Of a stretch of 64,000 nt of DNA, positions 9,480 to 18,500 are shown in pieces. Both the position numbers and the translations under genes were made by a program. The notes beneath the pieces are model-generated. The model did no database searches and was not told where the DNA came from. It was given only the letters and a program-made list of their open reading frames with translations. The DNA is from Streptomyces sp. NBC_01431 (lineage in GTDB: Bacteria > Actinomycetota > Actinomycetes > Streptomycetales > Streptomycetaceae). The stretch's first letter is position 1; each line of letters starts with the position of its first letter. Where the stretch lies: contig NZ_CP109496.1 in NCBI RefSeq assembly GCF_036231355.1, positions 186,001 through 250,000 on the forward strand. Reading direction: 5' to 3'.

Positions 9480-10026
9480 CGCCTCACGCCGCGGTGGAGA
9501 GAAGGTCCGCACGCGGCGGTGAACAGCTTGTGCAGGGCGGGTCCGTAGCGGTCGGCCAGCTCGGCGTTGTGGGCCAGCACGTCGAGTTCGTTGGCCGCCG
9601 TCACTTCGAGGAAGGCGCGTACGTCCCGCTCCGGTGGGGGTGCTCACGGCCGGTGAAGCTGCCATGAAAGCCACCAGTCGCCCGCTGCCGAGTCGCGGGT
9701 ATACAACGCCGCGGTCACCGCTCGCGTACAGGTGGAGCCCCACGCCGCGGCCTGTTCGCCGCTCAGTGCGGCGAGAAGGGCGCGCTCGGTGGTGTTCGCC
9801 AGGGCTTGACCGAATCCGTCGGTTCCGTACACCGCGTGACCCGATCCCACCGCTTGGCCGAGGGGTAGCGCTCGCGCGGCACGGCGAGGTAGCCGAGGCC
9901 GTTGAGCAGCGCAGCCACGAGCGCGTCGCCGAGGACAGGGGCGGTACGCGGTCGAGCGCCTGGTCCAGCGTGGTCTGCTCGACGCAGGGATCGGATCCGT
10001 GTTCCCCCATCAGCCGAGGCGATCAT
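9480..10026 (-). pseudogene. degenerate coding region, family not recognised
   Basis: Three minus-strand frames in turn carry protein-like text: DALVAALLNGLGYLAVPRER (10026 frame), then 'DGFGQALANTTERALLAAL', then LHLYASGDRGVVYPRLGSG, then VTAANELDVLAHNAELADRY. They read as one protein broken by at least three frameshifts. I could not assign a family. Confidence 0.4.
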
Positions 10027-10172
10027 GCCTGGCTTCAGGGCCGCAACAAAGTCCGGCCCAGCTCATCCGGGCCGTACGATCACTTGCCCACCACCGGAAA
10101 CGCAGTTCCTGAGGAGAAGGACGAGCACGCTCATCACCAAATTGAGGTTCCCCCGGCGTGTGGGGGGGCTGA

Positions 10173-11090
10173 TCAGCTGGCCAGTGCGGGTTGACGGGGT
10201 TTCAGGTTCGTTCGTTTGGTCGTTGCCTGGTCGGCGTAGTGCTTCTCCTCGAACTCGACGGGGCTGAGGTAGCCGAGCCGTTTTTGGATGCGCCGGGAGT
10301 TGTAGAAGCCGTCGATGTACTCGAAGAGCGCGAGGTTGGCCTCGGCGCGGGTGGTGAAGGCGCGTCCGCGGATGCACTCGGTTTTGATGAGCATCCAGAG
10401 GTTCTCCGCGAGGGCGTTGTCATACGAGTCGCCGACCGAACCCATGGATGCCTGAACTCCCGCCCGTAGGAGTCGAGTTGTCAGCTTCACGGACGTGTAC
10501 TGGCAGCCGTGATCGGCATGGTGAATCAACTGTCCTGGCTCTACCTCTCGGGAGGCGAGCGCGTATTCCAGCGTGGTCAGGACCAGGTCGGCGTCCGCGT
10601 GGGCGGACGTCTCCCAGGCCACCACCCGACGCGAGAACGCGTCCCGGGTCGCGGACAGCCACAAGGGTCCCTCGCCGGTCGAGATCATCGTCAGGTCGGT
10701 GACCCACAGCCGGTTCGGCGCGGGCGCGGTGAAGTCGCGCTCCACCAGGTCCGGGGCGAGGGTGGCCTTCGGGTCGCGGCGTGTGAAGCCCGTGCGGCGC
10801 GGGCTGATGCCCGCGATGTCGGCCTGGCGCATCAGGCGCTCGACCCGCTTGCGGCCCACGTGGACGCCCGCGCGTTTCAGTACGGCGTGCACACGCGGGG
10901 ATCCGTAGACGCCGCCGGCTTCGGCGTGGATCTCCTTGATCTGCTCGGTGAGTTCGGCGTCGCGGCGCACGCGCTCGCATGGCTCGCGCTCGGCACGACG
11001 CCGGCGGTAGTAGGTGGAGGAGGCGATGGACAGTTCCCGAAGGACGGGCTCGACCCCCAGGTGAGGGTGCGCGTCGAGAAGCGCCGTCAC
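10173..11090 (-). CDS. IS3-family transposase OrfB (DDE integrase)
   Basis: The protein has 305 residues: an N-terminal helix-turn-helix (IASSTYYRRR), the HTH_21 segment (YGSPRVHAVLKRAGVHVGRK) and an rve integrase core. DDE residues are visible in 'NRLWVTDLTMI', the IHHADHGCQYTS block and 'SVGDSYDNALAENLWMLIK'. The end (YNSRRIQKRLGYLSPVEFE) is typical. Its ATG overlaps the orfA stop as ATGA. A fusion OrfAB could form by slippage on the T6C run in orfA (complement of 11121-11126). Confidence 0.92.
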   Translation of the reverse strand: MTALLDAHPHLGVEPVLRELSIASSTYYRRRRAEREPCERVRRDAELTEQIKEIHAEAGGVYGSPRVHAVLKRAGVHVGRKRVERLMRQADIAGISPRRTGFTRRDPKATLAPDLVERDFTAPAPNRLWVTDLTMISTGEGPLWLSATRDAFSRRVVAWETSAHADADLVLTTLEYALASREVEPGQLIHHADHGCQYTSVKLTTRLLRAGVQASMGSVGDSYDNALAENLWMLIKTECIRGRAFTTRAEANLALFEYIDGFYNSRRIQKRLGYLSPVEFEEKHYADQATTKRTNLKPRQPALAS

Positions 11091-11395
11091 CTGGGCCGGG
11101 TCGGATCGAGCTGGGCCGCGAAAAAAGCGGACGCCGTCCGCAGTACCTCATTGGCCCGCTTGAGCTGGAGGTTCTCCTTCCGCAGCGCCGCGAGCTCAGC
11201 ACGTTCGCCGGTGGTCAGCCGGTCGTCGCGCTCGCCGGCGTCGGCCTCGGCCTGCCGGATCCAGCCGCGCAGGGCCTCCGGATGCACGCCGAGATCGCCT
11301 GCCCGCTTCTTGATCTGGGGCTTCGGCTCGGTGGCGCGGTACATCCACACCGCACGCTCACGCAACTCCAGCGAGTACTTTCTGGGGGCGGCCAT
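11087..11395 (-). CDS. IS3-family transposase OrfA
   Basis: The ~102-residue protein begins at MAAPRKYSLELRERAV. The helix-turn-helix includes KKRAGDLGVHPEALRGWIRQ. A leucine-zipper-like helix follows (ELAALRKENLQLKRANEVLR). It binds the IS ends and oligomerises. The ATG at 11395 is preferred over upstream in-frame starts because family members begin here. Confidence 0.88.
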   Translation of the reverse strand: MAAPRKYSLELRERAVWMYRATEPKPQIKKRAGDLGVHPEALRGWIRQAEADAGERDDRLTTGERAELAALRKENLQLKRANEVLRTASAFFAAQLDPTRPR

Positions 11396-11464
11396 GGTCA
11401 AAGGTCCTCTCATGAGCCCCATCTGACCCCCTGTCACCATCCTCCGCATCTCGGGGGAACCTCA

Positions 11465-11768
11465 CCCCGGAGCCGGAGGCAACGAAGATCCGTCCACCCT
11501 GCCACGGCAGGGCCGCATCTTCAGGCTGTTGAGGCAGGGCTCTGTGCCGCGAGGCCAAGGAGACTGACAAGTACCCCATACATTTCGGTGTTGCCGCCCA
11601 TGGCTTCGAAGGACGGTCTGTCTCGTCGGCGGGCGTCCTCCGGGCGTCTGATTCCGCGTGGCCGGCGGCGAGTAGGAAGGCAGTACCCCTGCCCTGATCA
11701 CGCAAGATCGCTTGGTAGTGTCGCCGCGTCGTTTCATCGGTCGTTTGCTACGGGGAGGTGTGCGGTTC
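11465..11768. other. intergenic region upstream of WXG-like cassette
   Basis: No gene is recognised. The region ends with a GGGGAGG ribosome site at 11752-11758 and should contain the promoter of the three-gene cassette. Confidence 0.4.
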
Positions 11769-12224
11769 ATGGCAGGTACTGAGCCGGCAGCAACGGACAG
11801 CACGCCGACAGGCCGTCCCGTGGGTGTGGAGCTCAACCAGATGCCGGCCGACGCGGGCGGGGCGACTTTTCCATCAGGGTCGGCCGGGGGCCGAAAAGAC
11901 TTTGCGTCGAGTCCGGCTCAGAAGGCGGCGGCAGCGCAGGCAATCGAGCAGCACATCGAGCCGGATACCCGTGCATCAGGCGCCTGGGCTGACGAGCAGA
12001 CCTCAACAGTGGTCAGGGAGTTCGGGGCGAGGAACGGTCACGGCTGGCTGGCTTCAGCCGCACTCGCCAAGGCACACGAGGCCTGGGATGGGCAGGTCAA
12101 AAACCTGATGAACAGGCTCGGTTCGGAGAAGGGCGCCCTGCGCAGTACCAACTCCCTGTGGCAGAGAACCGACGTGGGTGTTGGCAGCCAGGTCGGGCCG
12201 CCGTCAGCCCTCGACAAGTACTGA
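11769..12224 (+). CDS. small helical protein, possible WXG100-like secretion partner
   Basis: The 151-residue protein lacks a signal peptide. The first third is Pro/Gly/Ser-rich. The rest is helical with Trp-containing turns (NGHGWLASAAL, then HEAWDGQVKNL). The start at 11769 is chosen for GGGGAGG upstream. It lies 29 bp before a gene with a clear W-x-G motif, so the two may form a secreted pair or chaperone-effector pair. The family assignment is inference; sequence alone shows only size, helicity and context. Confidence 0.5.
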   Translation: MAGTEPAATDSTPTGRPVGVELNQMPADAGGATFPSGSAGGRKDFASSPAQKAAAAQAIEQHIEPDTRASGAWADEQTSTVVREFGARNGHGWLASAALAKAHEAWDGQVKNLMNRLGSEKGALRSTNSLWQRTDVGVGSQVGPPSALDKY

Positions 12225-12253
12225 ACCCTCTCCGCACGGCAACAGGGGAACGC

Positions 12254-13468
12254 ATGCCGACCTACCACGAAATCATGAGCACGGATCTGGCGACGCTCAC
12301 CAGCGCAGCCGACCGTTGGGACGGCATGGCCAAGGAGTTCGAGAAACGCGAGAAGGCTTACAAGCGGGACGTCCATGGCATCTCCATGGGCACCTCGTGG
12401 CAGGGTCTGACCGCCGATGCGGCCAGCCGGCGCTTCGACATCACGCTCCGGGAGTTCCAGTACGCGCAGACCGAGGCGAAAGCCGTCGCATCGCTCCTGC
12501 GGGAGGCCCACGCGAACTTCGCCGGCCTCAAGGGCAAGCTGACCGCCGCGAGGCACGAAGCTCTCGAAGCGAAGATGCAGGTCTCGGACCAGGGAGTGGT
12601 CACCTACGACTACACGCAGCTGTCCGACGGCGAAAAGACCGCACTGCACCACGACCCGGACTACCAGGAGGGCATACGCAAGGCAGTGGCCTCCTGGCAG
12701 GATCGCGTCGACCACCTGGTCAAGGCCATGGGGGACGCCGACTCAGACCTCACCACCGCGCTCAAAGCCGCCGTCGTCGACGCGAACCCCCTGGACGGGA
12801 CGCTCAACGGATTCAATGGACAGGCAGTCGGCGACATCGGGACCTACGAAAAAGCGGCCAAGAAGGCGGAGGCGGAACGCAAGGCCGAAGCCGACCGTAA
12901 GGCCAAGGAGCTCGCCCACAAGGCCGGGACACTGAGGGCACTGGCCCGAGGGGTCAACGGCGCTGCTCGCGGATTCTCCCAGCCCGGCAACCTCGGCAGC
13001 AAGCTCATGAGCGCCACCGTGGAGGGGCTAGCGGACGCCACCGGCTTCAACAACACCCAGGGCATCAGCCTCAGTGGCTCACTCGGGTTCGGAATCGGCA
13101 TCGGCGGAGAGATCTCCCTCGTCAACACCCGGACCCCCGACGGACGATCCCAGATCAACCTCATGTACGCCGGCTCCACCGCCACCGCGGGATGGGACTT
13201 CGGAGCGTCCGCCAACGTCGGCATCGTCAAAAGCAACGCCGACGACATCAGCCAGCTCAAAGGCACGGGCTGGGACAAGAGCGGCTCCATCCACCCAGGC
13301 GTCGGCCTCTGGGGAAGCCACCAGAACGCCATCGGAACCACCAACTCCAAGGGCGACGACGTCGCAACCTTCGAAGGCGGCCTGGGCCTTGGCCTGGGAG
13401 CCGAGATCTCCACTGGCTTCAGCCAGGCCGACGGATGGACTCTGTGGGAACAGAAGAAGGAGAAATGA
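12254..13468 (+). CDS. WXG100-like effector with glycine-rich beta domain
   Basis: The protein has 404 residues from ATG 12254 (AGGGGAA upstream). Residues 1-100 form a helical hairpin with the WXG motif (SWQGLTADAASRRF), as in type VII secretion substrates. A long charged helix (about 195-225, Lys/Ala/Glu repeats) follows. The C-terminal ~140 residues alternate glycine and hydrophobic residues (GSLGFGIGIGGEISL, then GGLGLGLGAEISTGF), suggesting a beta-sheet or barrel. I do not recognise that domain. The layout fits a secreted LXG/WXG-type effector; toxicity is unproven. The next gene starts inside its stop codon. Confidence 0.6.
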   Translation: MPTYHEIMSTDLATLTSAADRWDGMAKEFEKREKAYKRDVHGISMGTSWQGLTADAASRRFDITLREFQYAQTEAKAVASLLREAHANFAGLKGKLTAARHEALEAKMQVSDQGVVTYDYTQLSDGEKTALHHDPDYQEGIRKAVASWQDRVDHLVKAMGDADSDLTTALKAAVVDANPLDGTLNGFNGQAVGDIGTYEKAAKKAEAERKAEADRKAKELAHKAGTLRALARGVNGAARGFSQPGNLGSKLMSATVEGLADATGFNNTQGISLSGSLGFGIGIGGEISLVNTRTPDGRSQINLMYAGSTATAGWDFGASANVGIVKSNADDISQLKGTGWDKSGSIHPGVGLWGSHQNAIGTTNSKGDDVATFEGGLGLGLGAEISTGFSQADGWTLWEQKKEK

Positions 13469-13674
13469 TGTTCTTCGCGGCAATCGGTGCCGTCTTCCTC
13501 ATCGCCGGCCTGCTCTTCGTGACCAACATCGCGCAGGCCGCCGAACGCGCCTTCCACCTGTACGCGCAGCTCACTCCGCGCGTCGGCACCGCAACGCCCA
13601 AAACTCTGCGCATCGTCGGCGCCTTCTGGGTCCCCCTCGGCGCCTTCTTCCTCGCCGTCGGCATCCTGCGGTAA
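13465..13674 (+). CDS. small two-helix membrane protein, possible immunity partner
   Basis: The protein has 69 residues with two hydrophobic helices (FFAAIGAVFLIAGLLFV and IVGAFWVPLGAFFLAVGIL). Its ATG overlaps the upstream effector's TGA (ATGA), and AGAAGGAGA is a good ribosome site, so the genes are translationally coupled. A membrane protein of this size directly after a candidate membrane-acting effector fits an immunity role, but this is inference. Confidence 0.6.
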   Translation: MMFFAAIGAVFLIAGLLFVTNIAQAAERAFHLYAQLTPRVGTATPKTLRIVGAFWVPLGAFFLAVGILR

Positions 13675-13961
13675 CCACCTCACGCACGGCAAGGACCGAA
13701 CCCCAACCAGACGCCAACTCTTCTACGCAGGAGGACGCCCCGTAGCGCCGCGCCCTCATGACGAGTCGAATGTCCCTCCAGCACTACCTCGGGATGATCG
13801 ACTTGTCAGCCGTGGTCTTCCCAGTCCGCTGCACAGAACCGGGCCCCGCTGACCGCAGCATCCCCAGCCCGGGCGGCTCGTATGTACATGTTCATTCCGT
13901 CTACGCCGAGGTCCCGAGCACCCCATGGCCAGGGCCATCTCATTGTTCTCCGCCCTCTCTG

Positions 13962-14427
13962 TCAGGGCCGGGCCGTATCAATGGCGCAGACCGTCTTGCC
14001 GATGAGATCGATATCTCCGAAGGCGACTTGAGGTCCGGTACGCCCGTGCACAGTCACAGCCCCCAGGACAGGGGATGCCGTCCGGATACCAGTAGCGCGC
14101 ACTCACCCCGGCCTTGTCGAACCGGTCCGTGCTCAGGATCCATGTCTCGGCCTTCTTGTGCCACCACGAGGCATGGTGCCCTTCGCGGCCGGCCGGGACC
14201 TCGTGGTCCAACGCAGCCGCCAGCTGCTGTGGACTCATCCCGAACCGCAACGGACCGACTTGCTCCGAGGGCGTCCACTCCCAGCGTGGCCGATCGCAGT
14301 CAGCCGTCACCGGCCAGGACCCGTCGTTGCTCTCCCGCTCCCGGACATCCAACCAGTGGATCACCGGCCCGGCCGCGTACGGATCTTCAGCCTGCTCGGG
14401 GCCGACCAGCAGTGCGGACGTGACCAT
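13962..14427 (-). pseudogene. hypothetical protein, frameshifted near the 3' end
   Basis: The start at 14427 has GGAGGG at good spacing. The first ~130 residues read well (QVGPLRFGMSPQQLAAALDH, then ARYWYPDGIPCPG). This resembles a small 'GPLRFGM' family common in Streptomyces, often near secretion or toxin loci. After CPG the natural ending (AVTVHGRTGPQVAFGDIDLI, then GKTVCAIDTA) is in another frame, stopping at 13962. One indel near 14055 separates the parts. Function is unknown. Confidence 0.55.
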
Positions 14428-14677
14428 CGTGTCCCTCCGCTCAACGCATCCCTCGGACGACAGCCCCCTGCTCGTCCCCCATGGATACCCCCAGGCCGCG
14501 ATCTCCGGATCGCCGCTCCAGTTCACCCGCACCGACGCCCCCCTCCCGGCGTGCGAGTCGACACAGACCCGAGCGTGCCGCCGACGGAACCCGGCCGAAC
14601 GCTAGTCCTGACGGGTTGCCAGTGATGCGCCCGCCCGGCCGTTTCACGGCCGAGGCCACGGGCGTAGGGTGCCGGAC

Positions 14678-15255
14678 GTGATCGAACTGAACTTCCGGAC
14701 GACGGACCGGAATCGTCCGGCGAAGTCCCACGTTGTGCTGGCACTTGTCGTCCTGCTCGTCGAGGGTTCCGCCCGTTCGTCAAGCTCGGCGCGGTGGGCT
14801 TCTCCTGGCTGATGGGCGGAAGCATCGCCCTCCTCGCCCCGCTTCTCCTCATGTCGTCCCGGAGCTGGAGCAGGGTCGGGGCCGACGGAATAACCATCTG
14901 TTGGGGACTCGGGCATGGCCACACCTACCCCTGGCACGACATCCGGTGGATCGACGTGCGCGAGACCAAGGGCCAGAACTCGTCGTCGTACGCTGCCCGG
15001 ATATTTCTGGAGGGCGGACGGCGACGTTCGCTGCCCGGGCTCTACCGCAGCGCCATGAATCCCGCCCCCGACTTCGACGAGCAGTTCCAGCGGGTCGTCA
15101 ACTGGTGGGAGCTGAGCACGGACCAGACCGCACGGGTCCGGCCCCCGAAGCAGTTCCGGGACCGGCTGACTCCCACCGTGATCGGCCTCCTCACCGTACC
15201 CGTAACCGTTGTCCTCGTGGCGGTCGTCGCTCTCGTGATCCACGCGCCGCACTAG
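14678..15255 (+). pseudogene. bPH-like membrane protein, frameshifted near the 5' end
   Basis: A GTG at 14678 starts VIELNFRTTDRNRPAKSHVV with a first hydrophobic segment. Near 14755-14770 the frame changes, and the rest continues from FVKLGAVGFSWLM to 15255. The body has a second helix, a bacterial PH-like segment (VGADGITICWG, YPWHDIRWIDVRE) and a C-terminal membrane helix (IGLLTVPVTVVLVAVVALVI). GTG 14794 could still yield a 153-residue protein lacking the N-terminus. Confidence 0.6.
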
Positions 15256-15610
15256 GGTCTCTCCCGACCGGGCCTGCGCCGATCCGAGCATGCAGACGAT
15301 CCAGCCCCGCAGCCCAGCCGTGCACCGCGTCAACCCTGACACCCCCACCCATGACTGGCGCGACGAGCGCGCGGGCAGCCACGTCAACTGCCCTGCAGTT
15401 CTTGGGCGGAGGCTCCGGGCGCCCGCTGTCGCCGGCATAGAGGAATACCTCGTACCGGAATACGTGACGGGTACCAGCAGTGCGCACCGACCTCACGCCC
15501 TCCGAGACCCCGATTCAGCGAGCGCGGCTAGCTTGACTCTGTCGTGGATCTTGGAGTTGTCCGGTGCGGCAGCGTGATCAGCGGGCATGCTCGGGTAGTT
15601 CCGATGACCG
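15256..15610. other. intergenic region before IS1182-like relic
   Basis: I recognise no gene. The left end of the relic transposon probably lies here, but I could not define an inverted repeat. Confidence 0.35.
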
Positions 15611-16741
15611 ATGCAGCTGTCGAGGTGCCCGTTGTCCCTCCGCCCGCGTTCCGGTGAGCAAGTTCCGCCTCTGACCGCGCAGATCGCGCGGGCGAGCAAC
15701 CCGGGTGGTACGACGGCGATATGGGTGCGCGACCGGCTGGATGGGTTGTGGTGCGACGAGGACTTTGTCGGCTGGTATCCGAGGGATGGGCGTCCGGGGC
15801 TTTCGCCTGCTCAACTGGCCACCGTCTGCGTGCTGCAGTTCCTGTTGGGCCTGTCGGACCGGCAGGCCGCCGAGGCGGTTCGCTGCCGCATCGACTTCAA
15901 GTATGCGATGGCGATGGAGCTGCATGATCCCGGGTTCCACCACAGTGTGCTGGCAGACTTCCGCGACCGTCTCGCTGCAGACGACCGTGCCGATCGCCTC
16001 CTCGACCTCACGCTGGCCCGGCTCAAGGAGGCCGGACTGGTGCGGGAACGCACCACGCAGCGCACAGACTCCACCCAGGTCCTGGCCGCGGTGCGTAACC
16101 TGACCCGTCTGGAGTTGATCACCGAGGCGGTCCGCGCCGCGCTCGAAGAAGCCGGCACCTGGCCCGGCATCCATCGCCTCACCGGACGTCCCTGGGTCAC
16201 CGGAACTTGGCGGGTGATGCTGTCTTCGAGTCCGAAGAGTCGAATACCCGCAGGGGGCAACCGGGGGCCGTTCACCACGTACATGACGGTCGAGCAGACC
16301 TTCTGGGGCCTGCACGCCACACTCCGCACCAAGGAGAGCGCCTCGCAGTCGAGCACCGCCACCGTCACAGCCCCGGAGAACTCCGGAATCTTCGAGATCG
16401 GGTTCCTGTACGACAACAGGCCCCGGGTGGAGCATCAGCACCGCAGCCCCCGACACGAAGGGGCGTGCCGTATCTCGTTCACCGGCCTCACCCCCCGGGC
16501 AGCCACTGGGCACTACTACACCAGCCGGTTCACCGCAGGCGACATGGACTTCACCCTGCTCAACCGCTCCACCGACTACGCCACCTTCGCCGAAGCACAA
16601 GCCTCTCCCCGTTCGCACACCGCCGCCGCGATCGCTCCGGCCCCGGCCATTGCGGCGGCGAGCGCGAACACTATGCCCGCCCCCGACCGGTCCAGCACCA
16701 TACCGGCGACGGCCGAACCCGCGGCGACGCCCAGGTTGTAG
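15611..16741 (+). pseudogene. chimera: IS1182-family transposase N-terminus joined to Cap15-like beta-barrel
   Basis: Residues 1-180 are the N-terminal part of an IS1182-family transposase (WCDEDFVGWYPRDGRPGLSP, then RQAAEAVRCRIDFKYAMAME, then RTTQRTDSTQVLAAVR). The catalytic half is absent. From about residue 190 the same frame reads GTWRVML, FWGLHATLRTKESASQSS, GFLYDNRPRVEHQHRS and GHYYTSRFTAGDMDFTL. This matches the pattern of Cap15 (SMODS-associated) beta-barrels that sense cyclic dinucleotides in CBASS. Usual Cap15 transmembrane helices are missing. The tail past 16576 is antisense to the MFS gene. It is most likely a deletion or recombination scar. Confidence 0.6.
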
Positions 16742-17787
16742 GCGGTGTTGACCCACGCCCCCGCCTCCATCTGCGCGTCCCGTACGACCATCGAGTCCAC
16801 CAGCAGGTACGAGGTGATCAGCATGGTGGCTTCGCACGCCCCGGCGCACAGCAGGGCGACGGCGGCCACCGGGACGAACGTCGCCAGCACCGGCAGGGCG
16901 AAGCAGGCCGCTCCGGCGGCGGCGATCAGTGCCAGTCGCCGTGCGAGCGAGGCCTGCCAGGCCCGCCGCCCGTACGCCAGGCCGGCGAGTACCCCGCCGA
17001 TGGAACACAGCGCCAGCAGCGAGCCGGTCACGCCCGCCCCCCAGGTGGCGATGGCCGCGATCTCTTCCACCGCGATCGCGCACCCGGAGGCGAAGACGAC
17101 CAGCAGCATGGCGGCGAACCCCGGTGCGCGCAGAGGCCCCTGCGGCGAACGCGTGGTCCTGGTGTCGACTGCGGGGCGTGGCCGGGCGGGAGATCGTCGC
17201 AGCGCGGAGGTGAGTGCCGAGAAGCCGACGAGCACCAGTGCGGCGCAGGACGCCAGCGCCGGCGGAGCGGATCCGGCACTGATCAGGATGCCGCCGGTGG
17301 CGGGGCCCAGGGCGAAGACGGTCGACTCCGATACGGTGTCCAGGCTGAGTGCGCTCTGCCGCTGGGCCTGGTCGGCTGCGAGCCGGCCCCACAGAGTGCG
17401 CATCAGCGGTCCGACTGGCGGCGGGACCACCCCGGCAGCGGCGGCCAGGGTGACGGCGAGCCAGGGCGCGGCACCAGCCGCGCCTGCGGCGGCGATGACG
17501 GTAAGCAGGCCTGCGTAGAGGCCGGCCAGCAGCATCAGCGTGCGTGGCCGACGTTCGACGAGCCGCGCGCGTACGGGACCGAGCAGCGCGGCGAGCAGGC
17601 CGAAGAGGCCGCTGGCCGTACCGGCGATCGCATAAGAGTCGGTGGCCTGCTTCAGCGTGAGCAGGAGTGGCAGTCCCACCAGCCCGTACGAGAGCCGCGC
17701 GAGCATCGAGGCGGCGAACAGGCTGCGGGCATGGGGCAGTGCGAGGATGGCACGATAGGACGCGCCGCCCCGAGAGGGGGGTGACAT
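16576..17787 (-). CDS. MFS transporter
   Basis: The protein has 403 residues with about 12 predicted helices in two halves around a charged central loop (RRSPARPRPAVDTRTTR). Short basic cytoplasmic loops (VRARLVERRPRTLM) fit the major facilitator fold. It resembles drug or sugar efflux permeases of Streptomyces. The ATG at 17787 has GGAGAA upstream. The gene is monocistronic and converges on the chimeric frame, overlapping it by 166 bp. Its substrate is unknown. Confidence 0.82.
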   Translation of the reverse strand: MSPPSRGGASYRAILALPHARSLFAASMLARLSYGLVGLPLLLTLKQATDSYAIAGTASGLFGLLAALLGPVRARLVERRPRTLMLLAGLYAGLLTVIAAAGAAGAAPWLAVTLAAAAGVVPPPVGPLMRTLWGRLAADQAQRQSALSLDTVSESTVFALGPATGGILISAGSAPPALASCAALVLVGFSALTSALRRSPARPRPAVDTRTTRSPQGPLRAPGFAAMLLVVFASGCAIAVEEIAAIATWGAGVTGSLLALCSIGGVLAGLAYGRRAWQASLARRLALIAAAGAACFALPVLATFVPVAAVALLCAGACEATMLITSYLLVDSMVVRDAQMEAGAWVNTAYNLGVAAGSAVAGMVLDRSGAGIVFALAAAMAGAGAIAAAVCERGEACASAKVA

Positions 17788-18500
17788 GGGAATTCTCCGG
17801 TTTCAACGCACGGACATGACCGATCGCGGTACCGCCCGGCCGTTTGCGGCGCGGTGCGGTCGATGGTCTGTCAGTGCGGTCCGGAAATCATGGAGGTGAC
17901 GTTAGCAGCTGGCCCGGTGCGGGTCGTCCACCGGGCTCGAAGAATTGCTCCAAAGCCCCATGCCACGACGACGTCGGGGTGGTCCTGCCTACCGGAGAGC
18001 GGAGCCGAGTTGATTCCGCCCCTCGACCCATCGGGTCGGGCACCCCCGCAACCGGTAACCGGCCGCAAGGGTGCTGAACACCGGTGGTGTGTCGGGTCCT
18101 TGCCGCCGAATGTCCGTGAGGACCCGACCATGTGCCCCTCCTGGGGTAAGGGGCACGACCTCAACGACTCCACGGCCGCGGTTTGCGGGCAGCGGACTGT
18201 AACGGGGCATCGTGCCCACGGTCGCCCCTGGCCTCTCCGCGCATCGGTCGGCCCCGCGGGCCCGGCGGCTGATGGCCGTGCAAGTGCCCACGTTCCGTGC
18301 CGCGTTGGAGGGTGGAGAGTTGGTTCGAGGCACTGATGCGGATTCTTGAAAATCACCAGGTCCGCTCTTCGCCTCACTCGGTACAGAGTTCAACGGAGTG
18401 GGGAGTATCAACGAGCGAGGCACGCGTTGTCGGACGGGGCCGCCCGCTCGTGGAGTGTGCGGGCCGTTCCGAGTGGTCAAGGGCGCCTGCGGCGTCGCTC
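17788..18500. other. intergenic region, no gene recognised
   Basis: About 700 bp lie between the MFS start and the left IS4-like inverted repeat. The long minus-strand frame crossing it is readthrough from the frameshifted transposase. No tRNA or CRISPR pattern is seen. It should hold the MFS promoter. Confidence 0.4.

Larger units (their letters stand above)
10143..11464 (-). mobile_element. IS3-family insertion sequence
   Basis: The element spans 1322 bp with 13-bp terminal inverted repeats (TGAGGTTCCCCCG at 10143-10155; complement at 11452-11464). It carries the classic orfA/orfB pair on the minus strand, with overlapping ends. Both reading frames look intact, so it may be functional. No clear target duplication is visible. 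Confidence 0.87.

Noticed and set aside
16207..17784. 525-residue plus-strand frame
   Set aside because: It overlaps the MFS gene in antisense and is low-complexity Gly/Gln/Arg text.
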